DNA from: Pyrinomonas methylaliphatogenes
Lineage (GTDB): Bacteria > Acidobacteriota > Blastocatellia > Pyrinomonadales > Pyrinomonadaceae
Assembly: GCF_000820845.2 (NCBI RefSeq)
Contig: NZ_CBXV010000007.1
Location: forward strand, 248,082-312,081
Length of the DNA: 64,000 bases
Direction of reading: 5' to 3'
Positions 39,229 to 48,201 of the stretch are shown piece after piece; within the stretch, counting starts at the first letter, position 1; each line of letters opens with the position of its first letter. The notes under the pieces are model-generated. The model was not told the origin of the DNA. It was given only the letters and a program-made list of their open reading frames with translations, and did no database searches. Position numbers and translations under genes: made by a program.

Positions 39229-39771
39229 ATGAAGATCGAGTTCACGGGAAGACATGTCGAGGTGACGCCTGCCATTCGTTCTCACGTCGAAAGCCACTTC
39301 AAGAAGATCGAGCATATCTTCAATGACTCGACGGCGCGCGCGCATGTCATCATCGATGTTGAGAAAGGGCGTCATACTGGGGAGATAATATTGAGCTGGC
39401 GCGATCACACTTTAACGACGCGCGTAACGAACAAGGACATGTATCAAGCGTTGACGCGCGCCATCGACAAGCTCGAAAAACAGGCGTTGAAGTTGAAGAA
39501 GAAGATCATCGATAGCAAGCAGAATTCGCGCAAAACGCGCGCCGCCAAAACGGCCTCGCCCGCCGAAGAGGCGGTCGCCGACGCGACCGGCAAACGCCCG
39601 CGCATAATCTTAGCGCGACGTTACGCCGTAAAACCGATGACGCCGGAAGAGGCGGCGCTTCGCCTATCCGAAGACAGCGATCAGTTCATCGTCTTTCGTG
39701 ACGCCGAGACGGATCGCGTCGGAGTCCTTTACAAGCGCAAGGATGGGAATTTCGGGTTGATCGAGCCGTAG
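39229..39771 (+). CDS. hpf: Ribosome hibernation promoting factor, long form
   Basis: The 180-residue protein has the N-terminal S30AE/RaiA fold (MKIEFTGRHVEVTPAIRSHVESHFKKIEHIF, about 1-100) and the C-terminal dimerisation domain of long HPF (MTPEEAALRLSEDSDQFIVFRDAETDRVGVLYKRKDGNFGLIEP), joined by a basic/alanine linker. The long form pairs 70S ribosomes into 100S dimers in stationary phase. GAGGAGGGG is a strong ribosome site. It follows rpoN, as in proteobacterial rpoN operons. Confidence 0.95.
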   Translation: MKIEFTGRHVEVTPAIRSHVESHFKKIEHIFNDSTARAHVIIDVEKGRHTGEIILSWRDHTLTTRVTNKDMYQALTRAIDKLEKQALKLKKKIIDSKQNSRKTRAAKTASPAEEAVADATGKRPRIILARRYAVKPMTPEEAALRLSEDSDQFIVFRDAETDRVGVLYKRKDGNFGLIEP

Positions 39772-39793
39772 CTTCCGGCATCCGCTTATACCG

Positions 39794-40774
39794 ATGAGAC
39801 CGGCGGGCGCGCAACCAGAGATCACGATCAGGGAGTTCATCGAACAGGCTCCCGAAAAGCTCGAGCTCCGAACCTTGGCCGGAAGGCGCGGACTCGATGA
39901 CCGACGAATTACGATCGCGCGCATCCAGAAGCTGGGATTGGCGCTTGCCGGTTTCACGCACTACATCCATCCGGGCCGCGTACAGATCGTCGGGCAGAGC
40001 GAGATCTGGTACTTAGGGCAACTATCGCCGGACCAGCGGCGCGAGGCCATCGCGCGCCTCGAGCTCGGACGCATCGCCTGCGTCCTCGTCACAAAGGGGC
40101 TCGAGCCGCCAGCCGAGTTCATCATCGCCGCCGAGCAGGCCGGGTTGCCGCTTCTGCAAACGCCGCTCGTCAGTTCCACCGCCATTCAGTTGGTCACGGA
40201 CTTTTTACAGGCGGCGTTGGCGCCGCGCGAGGTGCGGCATGGCGTCTTGTTGGACGTGTACGGGCTCGGCGTGTTGCTCGAAGGTCCATCGGGGGTTGGA
40301 AAATCCGAATGCGCGCTCGATCTGATCGCGCGGGGGCATCGACTCGTGTCGGACGATTCAGTCGAGGTGCGGCGGACTGGACCGGAGCGGCTGATCGGTT
40401 GCGCGCCGAAGCTTCTGCGCGAGCACATGGAGATTCGCGGTCTCGGCATCATCAACATCCGCGATCTGTTCGGCGTTTCGGCGATCAGCGGCCCGAAAGA
40501 GGTGGATCTCGTCATCCGTTTGGAACGTTGGAATGAAGCGTGCGAGGTTGACCGTCTGGGGGTTGACGCGCGAACGACCGAAATCCTCGGCGTAAATATC
40601 CCACTGGTCATCTTGCCCGTCAGCCCCGGACGCACGCTTTCGATCTTGGTCGAGACGGCGGTGCGAATTCACCTTTTACGCGAGCGCGGTTACAATGCCG
40701 CACAGCGGTTCGTCAGGCGTCATGCCGAACTGGTGCGCGAGGCGGATGGTGGAGATGAACAAGCGGGCGAGTGA
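39794..40774 (+). CDS. hprK: HPr kinase/phosphorylase
   Basis: The 326-residue bifunctional enzyme phosphorylates or dephosphorylates a serine in HPr. The N-terminal DRTGG-like domain is followed by the P-loop EGPSGVGKSECALDLI (about residue 160), the catalytic loop SDDSVEVRRTG and the family signature EIRGLGIINIRDLFG. An HPr with the target serine is encoded 1.4 kb downstream. Together with EI and a mannose-type EIIA this points to a regulatory phosphorelay. Confidence 0.95.
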   Translation: MRPAGAQPEITIREFIEQAPEKLELRTLAGRRGLDDRRITIARIQKLGLALAGFTHYIHPGRVQIVGQSEIWYLGQLSPDQRREAIARLELGRIACVLVTKGLEPPAEFIIAAEQAGLPLLQTPLVSSTAIQLVTDFLQAALAPREVRHGVLLDVYGLGVLLEGPSGVGKSECALDLIARGHRLVSDDSVEVRRTGPERLIGCAPKLLREHMEIRGLGIINIRDLFGVSAISGPKEVDLVIRLERWNEACEVDRLGVDARTTEILGVNIPLVILPVSPGRTLSILVETAVRIHLLRERGYNAAQRFVRRHAELVREADGGDEQAGE

Positions 40775-41687
40775 GGCATCGAGCGCGCCGCAGATCGTGA
40801 TCATCACCGGATTGAGCGGATCCGGCATGTCATCTGCCACCAATGCCTTCGAAGATCTCGGCTACTTCTGCGTGGACAATCTGCCGTTGACGCTGCTGCC
40901 GACCTTCGCGCGTCTGGTGCGCGAAAATTACGATGAACGACCGAAGATAGAGCGCGCCGCGCTCGTCATCAACATCCGCGAGCGCGAGTTCTTGAACGAG
41001 TTCAACACCCAACTCGAAAAGCTGCGGCGGGAGGGAGTGCGCGTCTTCATCCTCTTCCTCGAAGCTTCCGACGAGGCGTTGCAGCGCCGTTTCAGCGAAA
41101 CGCGCCGTCCGCATCCGGCTGACACGGGCGAAGGGTTGCTCGCCGCCATCCAACGGGAACGGGCTGCGATGGCTGAAATCCGCGCCCATGCCGACCTGAT
41201 CGTCGATACGACTGAGCACACCGTCCATACGTTACGTCGTTTCCTCGTCGAGCGGTTCAGCCCCGAAGCCCAAGGGGTGCCCATGCGCGTTCAGCTCCTA
41301 AGTTTCGGCCATAAGTTCGGCGGGCCGCGCGACGTCGATCTCCTGTTCGATGTACGACACTTGCCTAATCCGCACTTCGTCCCAGAGTTGCGCGATCTTT
41401 CGGGGCGCGATCGGCGTGTGGTTCAATATCTGAAGGCGAGCGAAGAGGTGCAGGAGACGCTACGCCGTTTCGGCGATCTGTTGGAATATCTGCTGCCGCT
41501 CTATCGCCGCGAGGGGAAGTCTTATGTCACAATCGGCATCGGTTGTACGGGCGGGCGACATCGCTCGGTGATGGTGGCCGAAGCGCTCGCGCAGCGATTG
41601 CGCCGCGCAGGCTTCGACGCTTCCGCGGTGCATCGCGACATCAAGAAGACGCCGCGGAAGGGCGAAAAGAAGGCGAACCGCGTTTAG
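40755..41687 (+). CDS. rapZ: RapZ/YvcJ-family nucleotide-binding protein with altered Walker A
   Basis: About 310 residues from the ATG at 40755 (ATG at 40746 is also in frame); the start lies inside the end of hprK. The family marks are plain: FEDLGYFCVDNLPLTLLP near residue 32, FLEASDEALQRRFSETRRPHP, LLSFGHKFGGPRDVDLLFDVRHLPNPHF and IGIGCTGGRHRSV. The P-loop reads GLSGSGM25SSA where family members have lysine at position 25, so ATP/GTP binding may be weakened. RapZ guides glmZ RNA to RNase E in enterobacteria, and the C-terminal domain carries the RNA-binding role. Confidence 0.92.
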   Translation: MNKRASEASSAPQIVIITGLSGSGMSSATNAFEDLGYFCVDNLPLTLLPTFARLVRENYDERPKIERAALVINIREREFLNEFNTQLEKLRREGVRVFILFLEASDEALQRRFSETRRPHPADTGEGLLAAIQRERAAMAEIRAHADLIVDTTEHTVHTLRRFLVERFSPEAQGVPMRVQLLSFGHKFGGPRDVDLLFDVRHLPNPHFVPELRDLSGRDRRVVQYLKASEEVQETLRRFGDLLEYLLPLYRREGKSYVTIGIGCTGGRHRSVMVAEALAQRLRRAGFDASAVHRDIKKTPRKGEKKANRV

Positions 41688-41708
41688 CGAGGAGAGGCGT
41701 AAGATCCG

Positions 41709-42158
41709 ATGGCGCTACAAGAACGGAAGAGCGGACGCGTGGGCGGCGTGATCGTCACGCATGGACAACTGGCGACCGAGTTGCTGGCTGCGGCGGAGAT
41801 GATCGTCGGCCACATCGCACACATCACCGCCGTTTCGATCGGTTGGCACGATGACGTCGATGTTGCGCGCGAGGAGGTGCAACGGGCCATCGAGCGCGTC
41901 TCGGAGGGGCGCGGCGTGCTCATCCTGACCGATATGTTCGGCGGAACGCCGACCAATATCGCCTCGATGTTCCTCTCCGAGGGCGAAGTCGAGGTCGTCA
42001 CCGGAGTCAATCTGCCGATGATCATCAAGTTGGCGAGCCAGACGGGGGAGGAGTCGCTGGCGGAGATCGCGCGTCGGGTGCGCGATCAAGGGAAGGAAGG
42101 GATCTATCTCGCCGGTGAGTTTCTGACAGCGCAAAACGCCGCGTCGAAGAAGGATTGA
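41709..42158 (+). CDS. PTS EIIA component, mannose family
   Basis: The 149-residue protein has the mannose/sorbose EIIA fold: GGVIVTHGQLATELLAAAEMI with the phospho-accepting H18, then IERVSEGRGVLILTDMFGGTPTNIASMFL and VVTGVNLPMIIKL. It could receive phosphate from HPr. No EIIB, EIIC or EIID gene is adjacent, so it is probably a regulatory end-point rather than part of a sugar permease. It is 21 bases after rapZ and 15 before HPr. Confidence 0.92.
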   Translation: MALQERKSGRVGGVIVTHGQLATELLAAAEMIVGHIAHITAVSIGWHDDVDVAREEVQRAIERVSEGRGVLILTDMFGGTPTNIASMFLSEGEVEVVTGVNLPMIIKLASQTGEESLAEIARRVRDQGKEGIYLAGEFLTAQNAASKKD

Positions 42159-42173
42159 GGAGCGTAAAGTGCG

Positions 42174-42458
42174 ATGGTGGAGCGGCGTGTGACGGTGAAG
42201 AATCGGCTTGGACTACATGCGCGCGCCGCGGCGCAACTTGTGCGCACGGCGAGCGAGTTCCAGAGCATCGTGCGGCTTGAGAGGGCGGATGGAAGCGCCG
42301 CGGCGGATGCTAAATCCATCTTGAGCGTGTTGATGCTGGCCGCCTGTTGCGGAACGGAGTTGCGTATAATGGCTGATGGCGTTGATGAGGAGAGGGCCAT
42401 CAGCGCGTTAGAAGCCCTCTTCCAAACCGGTTTCGGAGAGAGCGATCCTCAGGTGTGA
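42174..42458 (+). CDS. ptsH: Phosphocarrier protein HPr
   Basis: The 94-residue protein has the active-site H15 in NRLGLHARAAAQLV and the regulatory serine S48 in DAKSILSVLML, equivalent to Ser46 of Bacillus HPr, the target of HPr kinase. It passes phosphate from EI to EIIA. The stop codon overlaps the possible GTG start of ptsI. Confidence 0.93.
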   Translation: MVERRVTVKNRLGLHARAAAQLVRTASEFQSIVRLERADGSAAADAKSILSVLMLAACCGTELRIMADGVDEERAISALEALFQTGFGESDPQV

Positions 42459-42505
42459 GAGTAGATTCCGCAGATCCTCGTCCCATGTTGGAAAATCAAG
42501 GGCAA

Positions 42506-44287
42506 ATGATCTCGAATGAGCGCGCAAAGATGGAGCGTCGGTGGCGCGGTCTGGGCGTTTCTACTGGCATCGCGATCGGGCGCGTGTTGCGCATCCATAG
42601 CGGGGCGCACTACATCTACCGTGCCGTGCTCGATGAAGCTGATGTCGAAAAAGAGCTGCGGCGATTCCGCGCGGCGGTGCGGCTGGCGCGCCGTCAATTG
42701 CTCGCCATCAAGGGACGGGCTGAACGCGAGCTGGGGCCCGAGCATGCGTACATCTTCGATGCGCATCTTTTGATGCTCGAAGATAGCAAGCTTCTCGAAG
42801 AGGTCGAAGCTTACATAAAGCGCGAACGCGTGAATGCCGAATGGGCCGTCAAGGTCGTCGGCGACCGGCTGTTAGCCATCTATGCGGAGATCAAGGACGA
42901 ATATTTGCGCGAACGCGGCTCGGACATCGAGGATGTCGTGCGCCGTCTGCTCGTCGCGCTGAGCGGAGCGGGAGAGCGGGCCCGTAAACTGACCGAAGAT
43001 GCCATCATCGTGGCCGAAGATCTTCTCCCATCGGCGGCGGCGGAGCTGGATTTCGCGCGCGTGCGCGCTCTCGTCGCCGATGTCGGCGGATGGACATCGC
43101 ATACGGCGATCATCGCGCGCGGGTTGGGGATCCCGGCGGTGGTCGGGGTCCGCGATCTATACCGCCGAGCGCGCACCGGCGATCTCATCATCGTCGATGC
43201 CTCGCGCCATGAGGTCATCCTCCATCCGACCGAAACGACGCTCGAGCGTTATCAACAGTTAGTCGCCCGTCAACCAGATCTCTCGCCACTCGACGTGTCG
43301 AACGAACCGCTGCTCACTCTCGACGGCGCGGAGATCACTTTGCGCGCCAATCTCGAATTGCCCGCCGAATACGAAGGGGTGCGCCGTTACGGAGCTCAAG
43401 GGATCGGATTATATCGTTCGGAGTTCCTCTGGTCGCGACACAACGGTCAACCGACAGAGGAGGAGCAATATGCCGTCTACGTTGAGATCGCTGAGCTAGC
43501 TGGACCATATGGCGCGATGGTGCGCCTTTTCGATGTCGGCGGAGACAAGATCAAAGCGCGCGGTGCGGAGCGCAACCCGGCGCTCGGTTTGCGCGGCATC
43601 CGCTTCTGCTTGCGCCACGAGGAAATATTGAGGACGCAGATGCGCGCCGTGCTGCGCGCTGCGGCGCGCGGGCATTTGAATGTCGTGTTGCCGATGGTTT
43701 CGGATCTAGTCGAAATCCGTCGGGCCCGCGCCATACTCGAGGAAGAGCGACAACGCCTTCAGCGAGAGGGTAAGGCGTTCGGGCCGGTGCGGCTGGGGGC
43801 GATGATCGAGGTTCCATCTGCCGTGTTGATGGCGGAAAAATTGGCCTCCGAAGCGGATTTCTTCAGTCTCGGCACGAATGATCTAGTCCAGTACTTGCTC
43901 GCTGTTGATCGAAGCAACGATCAAGTGGCCGAATGGTTCCGTTCGCTCCATCCGGCTGTGCTGCGAAGCATCCATCGCACGCTCGAAGCGGCGCGCGCCG
44001 CCTCGATCCCGGCAGTTGTGTGCGGCGAGATGGCCGCGACGCCAGCTTATGCGGTCGTGCTCGTTGGGCTCGGCGCGCGCGATCTGAGCATGACCGCGTC
44101 CTCGATCCCGCGCGTGCGTCGCACGTTGCGCCATATCGAAGTGCGCCGCGCGCGCGAAATAGCCCTCGAAAGCGTCGGTTGTGCGACGGCTGACGAGGTC
44201 GAAGAGCTCATCAGACAGCGGTTGGCGGAAGCGTGGCCAGAACTGTTCCCGCCAAATGCCTTGCCAGCGCCGAAAAACGCGCAGTAA
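42506..44287 (+). CDS. ptsI: PTS enzyme I (phosphoenolpyruvate-protein phosphotransferase)
   Basis: The frame is open from a GTG at 42455. ATG codons at 42485, 42506 and 42530 are possible starts; 42506 has AAGGG just upstream. The product is about 593 residues. The N-terminal domain begins RGLGVSTGIAIGRV, and the phospho-histidine is in GGWTSHTAIIARGLGIPAVVG. The PEP-binding barrel has GIGLYRSEFLW, PALGLRGIRFCL, MIEVPSAVLMAEKLA and FFSLGTNDLVQYLLAVDR, then the C-terminal VCGEMA. It uses PEP to phosphorylate HPr. Confidence 0.95.
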   Translation: MISNERAKMERRWRGLGVSTGIAIGRVLRIHSGAHYIYRAVLDEADVEKELRRFRAAVRLARRQLLAIKGRAERELGPEHAYIFDAHLLMLEDSKLLEEVEAYIKRERVNAEWAVKVVGDRLLAIYAEIKDEYLRERGSDIEDVVRRLLVALSGAGERARKLTEDAIIVAEDLLPSAAAELDFARVRALVADVGGWTSHTAIIARGLGIPAVVGVRDLYRRARTGDLIIVDASRHEVILHPTETTLERYQQLVARQPDLSPLDVSNEPLLTLDGAEITLRANLELPAEYEGVRRYGAQGIGLYRSEFLWSRHNGQPTEEEQYAVYVEIAELAGPYGAMVRLFDVGGDKIKARGAERNPALGLRGIRFCLRHEEILRTQMRAVLRAAARGHLNVVLPMVSDLVEIRRARAILEEERQRLQREGKAFGPVRLGAMIEVPSAVLMAEKLASEADFFSLGTNDLVQYLLAVDRSNDQVAEWFRSLHPAVLRSIHRTLEAARAASIPAVVCGEMAATPAYAVVLVGLGARDLSMTASSIPRVRRTLRHIEVRRAREIALESVGCATADEVEELIRQRLAEAWPELFPPNALPAPKNAQ

Positions 44288-44434
44288 AATCCCAAGCGAA
44301 TCCCCGTCACGCGGCGGTGATCAGCGGTGGGCGATGTGTGCGGTTCGGAGTCCGCTGAACATCGAACTTTTGAACCTCTCTCGCCACTTTCGTCGCTCTC
44401 CCCTCTCATCGATTGAGAAAGGCGGGATGCTGTT

Positions 44435-45457
44435 ATGAGAAGGAGTTTGGTCTATGCGGTCGCTTGGGCGATCTGGGCGGGGGCGGCTTCCTTCGCGCAG
44501 CAATCGGGGGATGGGGCGTCAACGGATGGCAGGATCTTCGTTCGCGGCAAATGGCTCTCGCGTAGCGAGTATCTGCGCGAGCGAGAAGTTCGCCAGAAGA
44601 GCGGGCCGGTTTCGGAAACGACACAGCCCGCTTCGGATGGCGGCGCTGGCCGCGCCGCTCCCGAAGTCGCGCCGTCGGTGTCCACAAAGGAGTTGGCGAC
44701 AGACGCCGATACATTGACGAAGATCTATCGCGTCGGCCTCGGTGATGTGCTCGATATACGTGTGCTCAATGCGCCGTCGCGAGGCGATTCGACATTGTAC
44801 ACGGTTCTCGATAGCGGTCACCTTGAGTTCCCTCTGGTTGGCCCGCCTTTGATGGTCGCAGGACTGACCTTGAGCGAGATCGCCGCGAGGCTAACGGAAG
44901 AGCTGAAGAAGCGTGCCGTTTATGAAAACCCGATCGTCACCGTGACCGTTCGCGCTTATGTGAGCCATTCGGTGATCATCACCGGTATGGTCAACGAACC
45001 GGGGATGAAATCGTTGCGCCGCGAGGCTGTGCCGCTGTACGTCGTTTTGGCTGAAGCCCAGCCTCGACCCGAAGCCGGGTTGGTTACAATCATCTCGAGC
45101 CGGATGAAACGGACGATCACGCTGGACCTCACAGATCCAACGACGTTGACGGCGCTGATCTTCCCCGGCGATCTGATCAATGTTATGCCGCGTCCCCCAG
45201 CCTTCCTTTACATCGGCGGCGAGGTGAATATGCCGGGGCAAATAGACTATCATCCCGGATTGAGATTGACGCAAGCCATCTTGGCCGCGGGTGGAGCGCG
45301 CAACCCGTCGGCGGTGTGGGTCAGAGTCTCGCGTCAAAAGCCCGATGGGAGGTTGACTTGGACACAATATAATCTGCAGGCCATAACCGACGGAGTCGAT
45401 CCCGATCCAGAGCTCATCCCCGGCGATCGCATCGAGGTCGGTCATCGACGTTGGTGA
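44435..45457 (+). CDS. Polysaccharide export protein, Wza-like (SLBB domains)
   Basis: The 340-residue protein has a signal peptide (SLVYAVAWAIWAGAASFAQ). After a Ser/Ala-rich linker comes the polysaccharide export domain (IYRVGLGDVLDIRVLNAP, GHLEFPLVGPPLMVAGLTLSEIAARLTEEL), followed by two SLBB beta-grasp segments (VIITGMVNEPGMKSL and LYIGGEVNMPGQIDYHPGLRLTQAILAAGG). Such proteins form the periplasmic and outer-membrane exit channel for capsule or exopolysaccharide. No lipobox cysteine is evident. Synthesis genes are not adjacent. Confidence 0.86.
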   Translation: MRRSLVYAVAWAIWAGAASFAQQSGDGASTDGRIFVRGKWLSRSEYLREREVRQKSGPVSETTQPASDGGAGRAAPEVAPSVSTKELATDADTLTKIYRVGLGDVLDIRVLNAPSRGDSTLYTVLDSGHLEFPLVGPPLMVAGLTLSEIAARLTEELKKRAVYENPIVTVTVRAYVSHSVIITGMVNEPGMKSLRREAVPLYVVLAEAQPRPEAGLVTIISSRMKRTITLDLTDPTTLTALIFPGDLINVMPRPPAFLYIGGEVNMPGQIDYHPGLRLTQAILAAGGARNPSAVWVRVSRQKPDGRLTWTQYNLQAITDGVDPDPELIPGDRIEVGHRRW

Positions 45458-45564
45458 ATTCTGTTTCGGCCTATAAAGTCGATTGCGCGTGCTGATCGAG
45501 TGATGGTCGGAAGACGGTTGGCGTGGTCGGTCGTTGACAGTGAGAGCTTCCCCTATTCTTCTGG

Positions 45565-45592
45565 TTGACGCGATGGACAGTTGGAATATAGT
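45565..45592 (+). promoter_or_regulatory. Sigma-70 promoter ahead of the 45.7-46.9 kb pair
   Basis: TTGACG (45565-45570), a 16-bp spacer, TATAGT (45587-45592). Both boxes have five of six consensus bases. The first likely start codon downstream is the ATG at 45716. Confidence 0.5.
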
Positions 45593-45715
45593 TAAGAACT
45601 GAGCGAGCTTCCGTAATGGCTGGATCAGGAGAATTTGAGCTATCACGGTTACAAGGTCAGGGAAGGATTGGCGTCTCAAGAACCTTTCGTTAACTTCGAA
45701 TCGAGAAATCGTTTG

Positions 45716-46207
45716 ATGAGTGGCTTGACTCCCCGAAAAGGGCTCGTCCGCCTTCTGCTCATAAAATCGTTCGCCGATCTATTCTTCGTTCTCGCCCTTG
45801 CCGTTAGCTTCAGTTTTCGCACGTTCGAGCCGCGATTCCGCGGTAACGTTGATGAAGCGGATGCCCTCCATGTCGCCGGATGGGCCATCAACGCCGCAGA
45901 TCCTTCTTCGCGCGTCGAGGTCCATCTTTATATCGATGGTCGCTTCATCGCTAACACGAGGACCGGAAGATCGCGCCCCGACGTGGTCGCTGCCAAACGG
46001 ATCAAAGAGGCGCAAAGCGGCTTCGAATTTAGATTGCCGCCGCTCGATCCCGGAGAGCATGAGGCGCGCGTTTATGTCGTTCATCGAAGCGCTGACAACG
46101 CGCGCCTCACGTTACAACTTCTGGGCAGGCCGATCACCTTCCGCGTCGGCGAAAATCCTGTGGAGAATGGGTCCAGAGGGGGATCTGAGGTGCGCGGCGG
46201 CCAATGA
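45716..46207 (+). CDS. Membrane-anchored protein of unknown function
   Basis: About 163 residues from the ATG at 45716; the open frame extends to 45635 but only with a TTG. One hydrophobic segment (LLLIKSFADLFFVLALAVSF, about 12-31) anchors a short beta-rich outer domain: DALHVAGWAINAADPSSRVEVHLYIDGRFIA and PPLDPGEHEARVYVVHRSA. This layout recalls an immunoglobulin-like or carbohydrate-associated module such as those seen beside glycan enzymes. I do not recognise a named family. It precedes the CPBP gene by 19 bases and probably shares its transcript. Confidence 0.6.
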   Translation: MSGLTPRKGLVRLLLIKSFADLFFVLALAVSFSFRTFEPRFRGNVDEADALHVAGWAINAADPSSRVEVHLYIDGRFIANTRTGRSRPDVVAAKRIKEAQSGFEFRLPPLDPGEHEARVYVVHRSADNARLTLQLLGRPITFRVGENPVENGSRGGSEVRGGQ

Positions 46208-46226
46208 TGTGGAGAAGCAGAACGAA

Positions 46227-46898
46227 ATGAGGACGGCAGATGTCAAAGTAGATGATAAGACGCTAGCCGCTTGGGAGATAATTTCGGTCATCTCTTCCGT
46301 GTTGATCGTCGCTTGGACGATTGTGCCCTTGGCCGGGGAGAGCAGATTAGTAGGCGCTGTCCCCATCGCGCTCGCGTTCGCGCTCATGATCCAGTCGCAT
46401 CGCGCGCGTGGCGAGAGTTTGCGCGACCTGGGCTTTCGCACCGATAATTTCTTTCGCGCAATCCGCCTGTTGATCTTACCGATGGTCATCGGTGCGCTGC
46501 TCCTCCTTTTCGCAGGAAGGATCGCACAAGCCCTCGGTTTCGGCGCTTCCGAAAGGATGCGCTCGGTATGGTGGATCATACTCGGTGGTTTCGCTTGGGG
46601 GCTGTTGCAGCAGTACGCTTTACAAGGCTTCATTCATCGCCGCCTGTACATCATCTACGGGCGCGGCGCGCGCACGACCTTTCTGGTCGCTCTGATCTTC
46701 GCCGGATTGCACGCCCCTAACTTCGCGTTGATGGCAGCGACCTTCGCGAGCGGTTTGGTTTGGGCCTACGTCTATGAGCGCGCGCCGAATCTATGGGCGC
46801 TTGGCCTTTCGCATAGCACAATGTCGTGGATCGTGATCGCGACGCTCCCCGATTCGATCATCACCGGTTTGCGCGTCGGTTACAAATACTTCATGTGA
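46227..46898 (+). CDS. CPBP-family membrane protein with QQxxxQ in place of EExxxR
   Basis: About 223 residues from the ATG at 46227 (GGAGAAG 9 bases upstream). Six or so hydrophobic helices are seen. The C-terminal half fits the CPBP/CAAX-protease fold: WGLLQQYALQGFIHRRLY (motif 1), FAGLHAPNFALM (motif 2) and LGLSHSTMSWIV (motif 3). In active proteases motif 1 is EExxxR; here it is QQYALQ, so the presumed catalytic glutamate is missing, although the motif 2 and 3 histidines remain. It may be a pseudo-protease or a subfamily with different chemistry. It follows the gene for an unrecognised anchored protein. Confidence 0.78.
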   Translation: MRTADVKVDDKTLAAWEIISVISSVLIVAWTIVPLAGESRLVGAVPIALAFALMIQSHRARGESLRDLGFRTDNFFRAIRLLILPMVIGALLLLFAGRIAQALGFGASERMRSVWWIILGGFAWGLLQQYALQGFIHRRLYIIYGRGARTTFLVALIFAGLHAPNFALMAATFASGLVWAYVYERAPNLWALGLSHSTMSWIVIATLPDSIITGLRVGYKYFM

Positions 46899-46929
46899 CG
46901 CGCTTCCGCGGCATGAGATAAAAACTGTG

Positions 46930-46958
46930 TTTACCTGTTGAACACAATCTGCTATAAT
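46930..46958 (+). promoter_or_regulatory. Promoter of the RNase P RNA gene
   Basis: A perfect -10 TATAAT (46953-46958) is preceded at 17 bp by TTTACC (46930-46935, four of six). The RNA begins about 15-20 bases downstream. Confidence 0.65.
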
Positions 46959-46975
46959 CCTTCTTCGCGTCGCAC

Positions 46976-47403
<428 letters not shown>

Positions 47404-47454
47404 GTGCGATGCGAGAAAGCTCGAACATTACCTCATCGGAGAGAGCAAGAGAGG

Positions 47455-47754
47455 ATGGCCAATCGAAAAGGGGTTTTCATCGGAGCTTACGTGCCTGTCG
47501 AGTTGAAGGAATCGCTGCGGCGTCGTGCGGCAGCTGAGCATCGAACGCTATCGCAAGAGATCACGCGCATTTTGACCGAGGCCGTGCATGGCAAGAACCT
47601 CCCGCCGGGAGTGCTGGTCGATCGGCGCGGACCTAATTCCGGGCCACGTCGTCGGGCAACGGATCCATGGCCGCGTCGTCGGGCATACGATCTGCCCTAT
47701 GTACCAGTTGATCAAGGGCAGGGGGGTAACCAATCGAGCGGTGATCAGGCGTAA
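47455..47754 (+). CDS. Small ribbon-helix-helix (Arc-like) DNA-binding protein
   Basis: The 99-residue protein starts at an ATG preceded by AGAGAGG, about 50 bases after the RNase P RNA. Residues 8-46 have the Arc/CopG-like pattern: one strand (GVFIGAYVPVEL) and two helices (KESLRRRAAAEHRTLSQEITRILTEAV). The second half is basic and proline-rich, with an internal duplication, RRRATDPW then RRRAYDLP, matching a near-perfect DNA repeat (CGTCGTCGGGCA at about 47648 and 47673). It might repress transcription or act as an antitoxin, but no toxin gene is adjacent. Confidence 0.62.
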   Translation: MANRKGVFIGAYVPVELKESLRRRAAAEHRTLSQEITRILTEAVHGKNLPPGVLVDRRGPNSGPRRRATDPWPRRRAYDLPYVPVDQGQGGNQSSGDQA

Positions 47755-48088
47755 GCGCTTTGAAACTTCCTCGCCCGTTCAAGCCTGTCGAAGATCAAGA
47801 TCGCCTATCTCGTTGCCGAGCGATTCGAACTGAGCTTAAGAACAAGGTTCCGAAGGATCGGTCGCCTGTCTCTTCATTGGGCGCTACGGGGCCGGTTCGT
47901 CTCGGCCAAGCTCGATCGTTCAGCCGCTCTTTCCATGGTTTCCCAAGCCCAAGGATCACGTCAGAATAGAGCGTTCCGCGAGCTTTCTGCGCGAAGAACA
48001 GGCTGTGTTGGTGATGACAGCACAAGGGCTGCGATAAAGGGCTCGCTCGGGCGCTCCGGAGCTTTCTTTGGGGGGCATGGCGGAAAGG
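47755..48088. other. Intergenic region without recognised content
   Basis: I found no credible gene, hairpin-plus-T-run or repeat in this stretch between the ribbon-helix-helix gene and the tRNA. The open frames crossing it lack ribosome sites and family features. Confidence 0.4.
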
Positions 48089-48165
48089 TGGTCGGGGCGG
48101 CAGGATTTGAACCTGCGACCCTTCGCTCCCAAAGCGAATGCTCTACCAGGCTGAGCCACGCCCCG
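48089..48165 (-). tRNA. tRNA-Pro (anticodon UGG)
   Basis: The minus strand folds into a complete cloverleaf of 77 bases including an encoded CCA. The acceptor stem is CGGGGCG/CGCCCCG with discriminator A, the D arm GCTCAGCCTGGTAGAGC, the anticodon stem TTCGC/GCGAA with loop TTTGGGA (anticodon TGG), and the T arm GCAGG-TTCAAAT-CCTGC. It lies 36 bases downstream of rdgB on the same strand and may be cotranscribed. Confidence 0.97.
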
Positions 48166-48201
48166 ACGTTGCGAAATTTTACGATTGGTTCGGAGAGTGG
48201 G

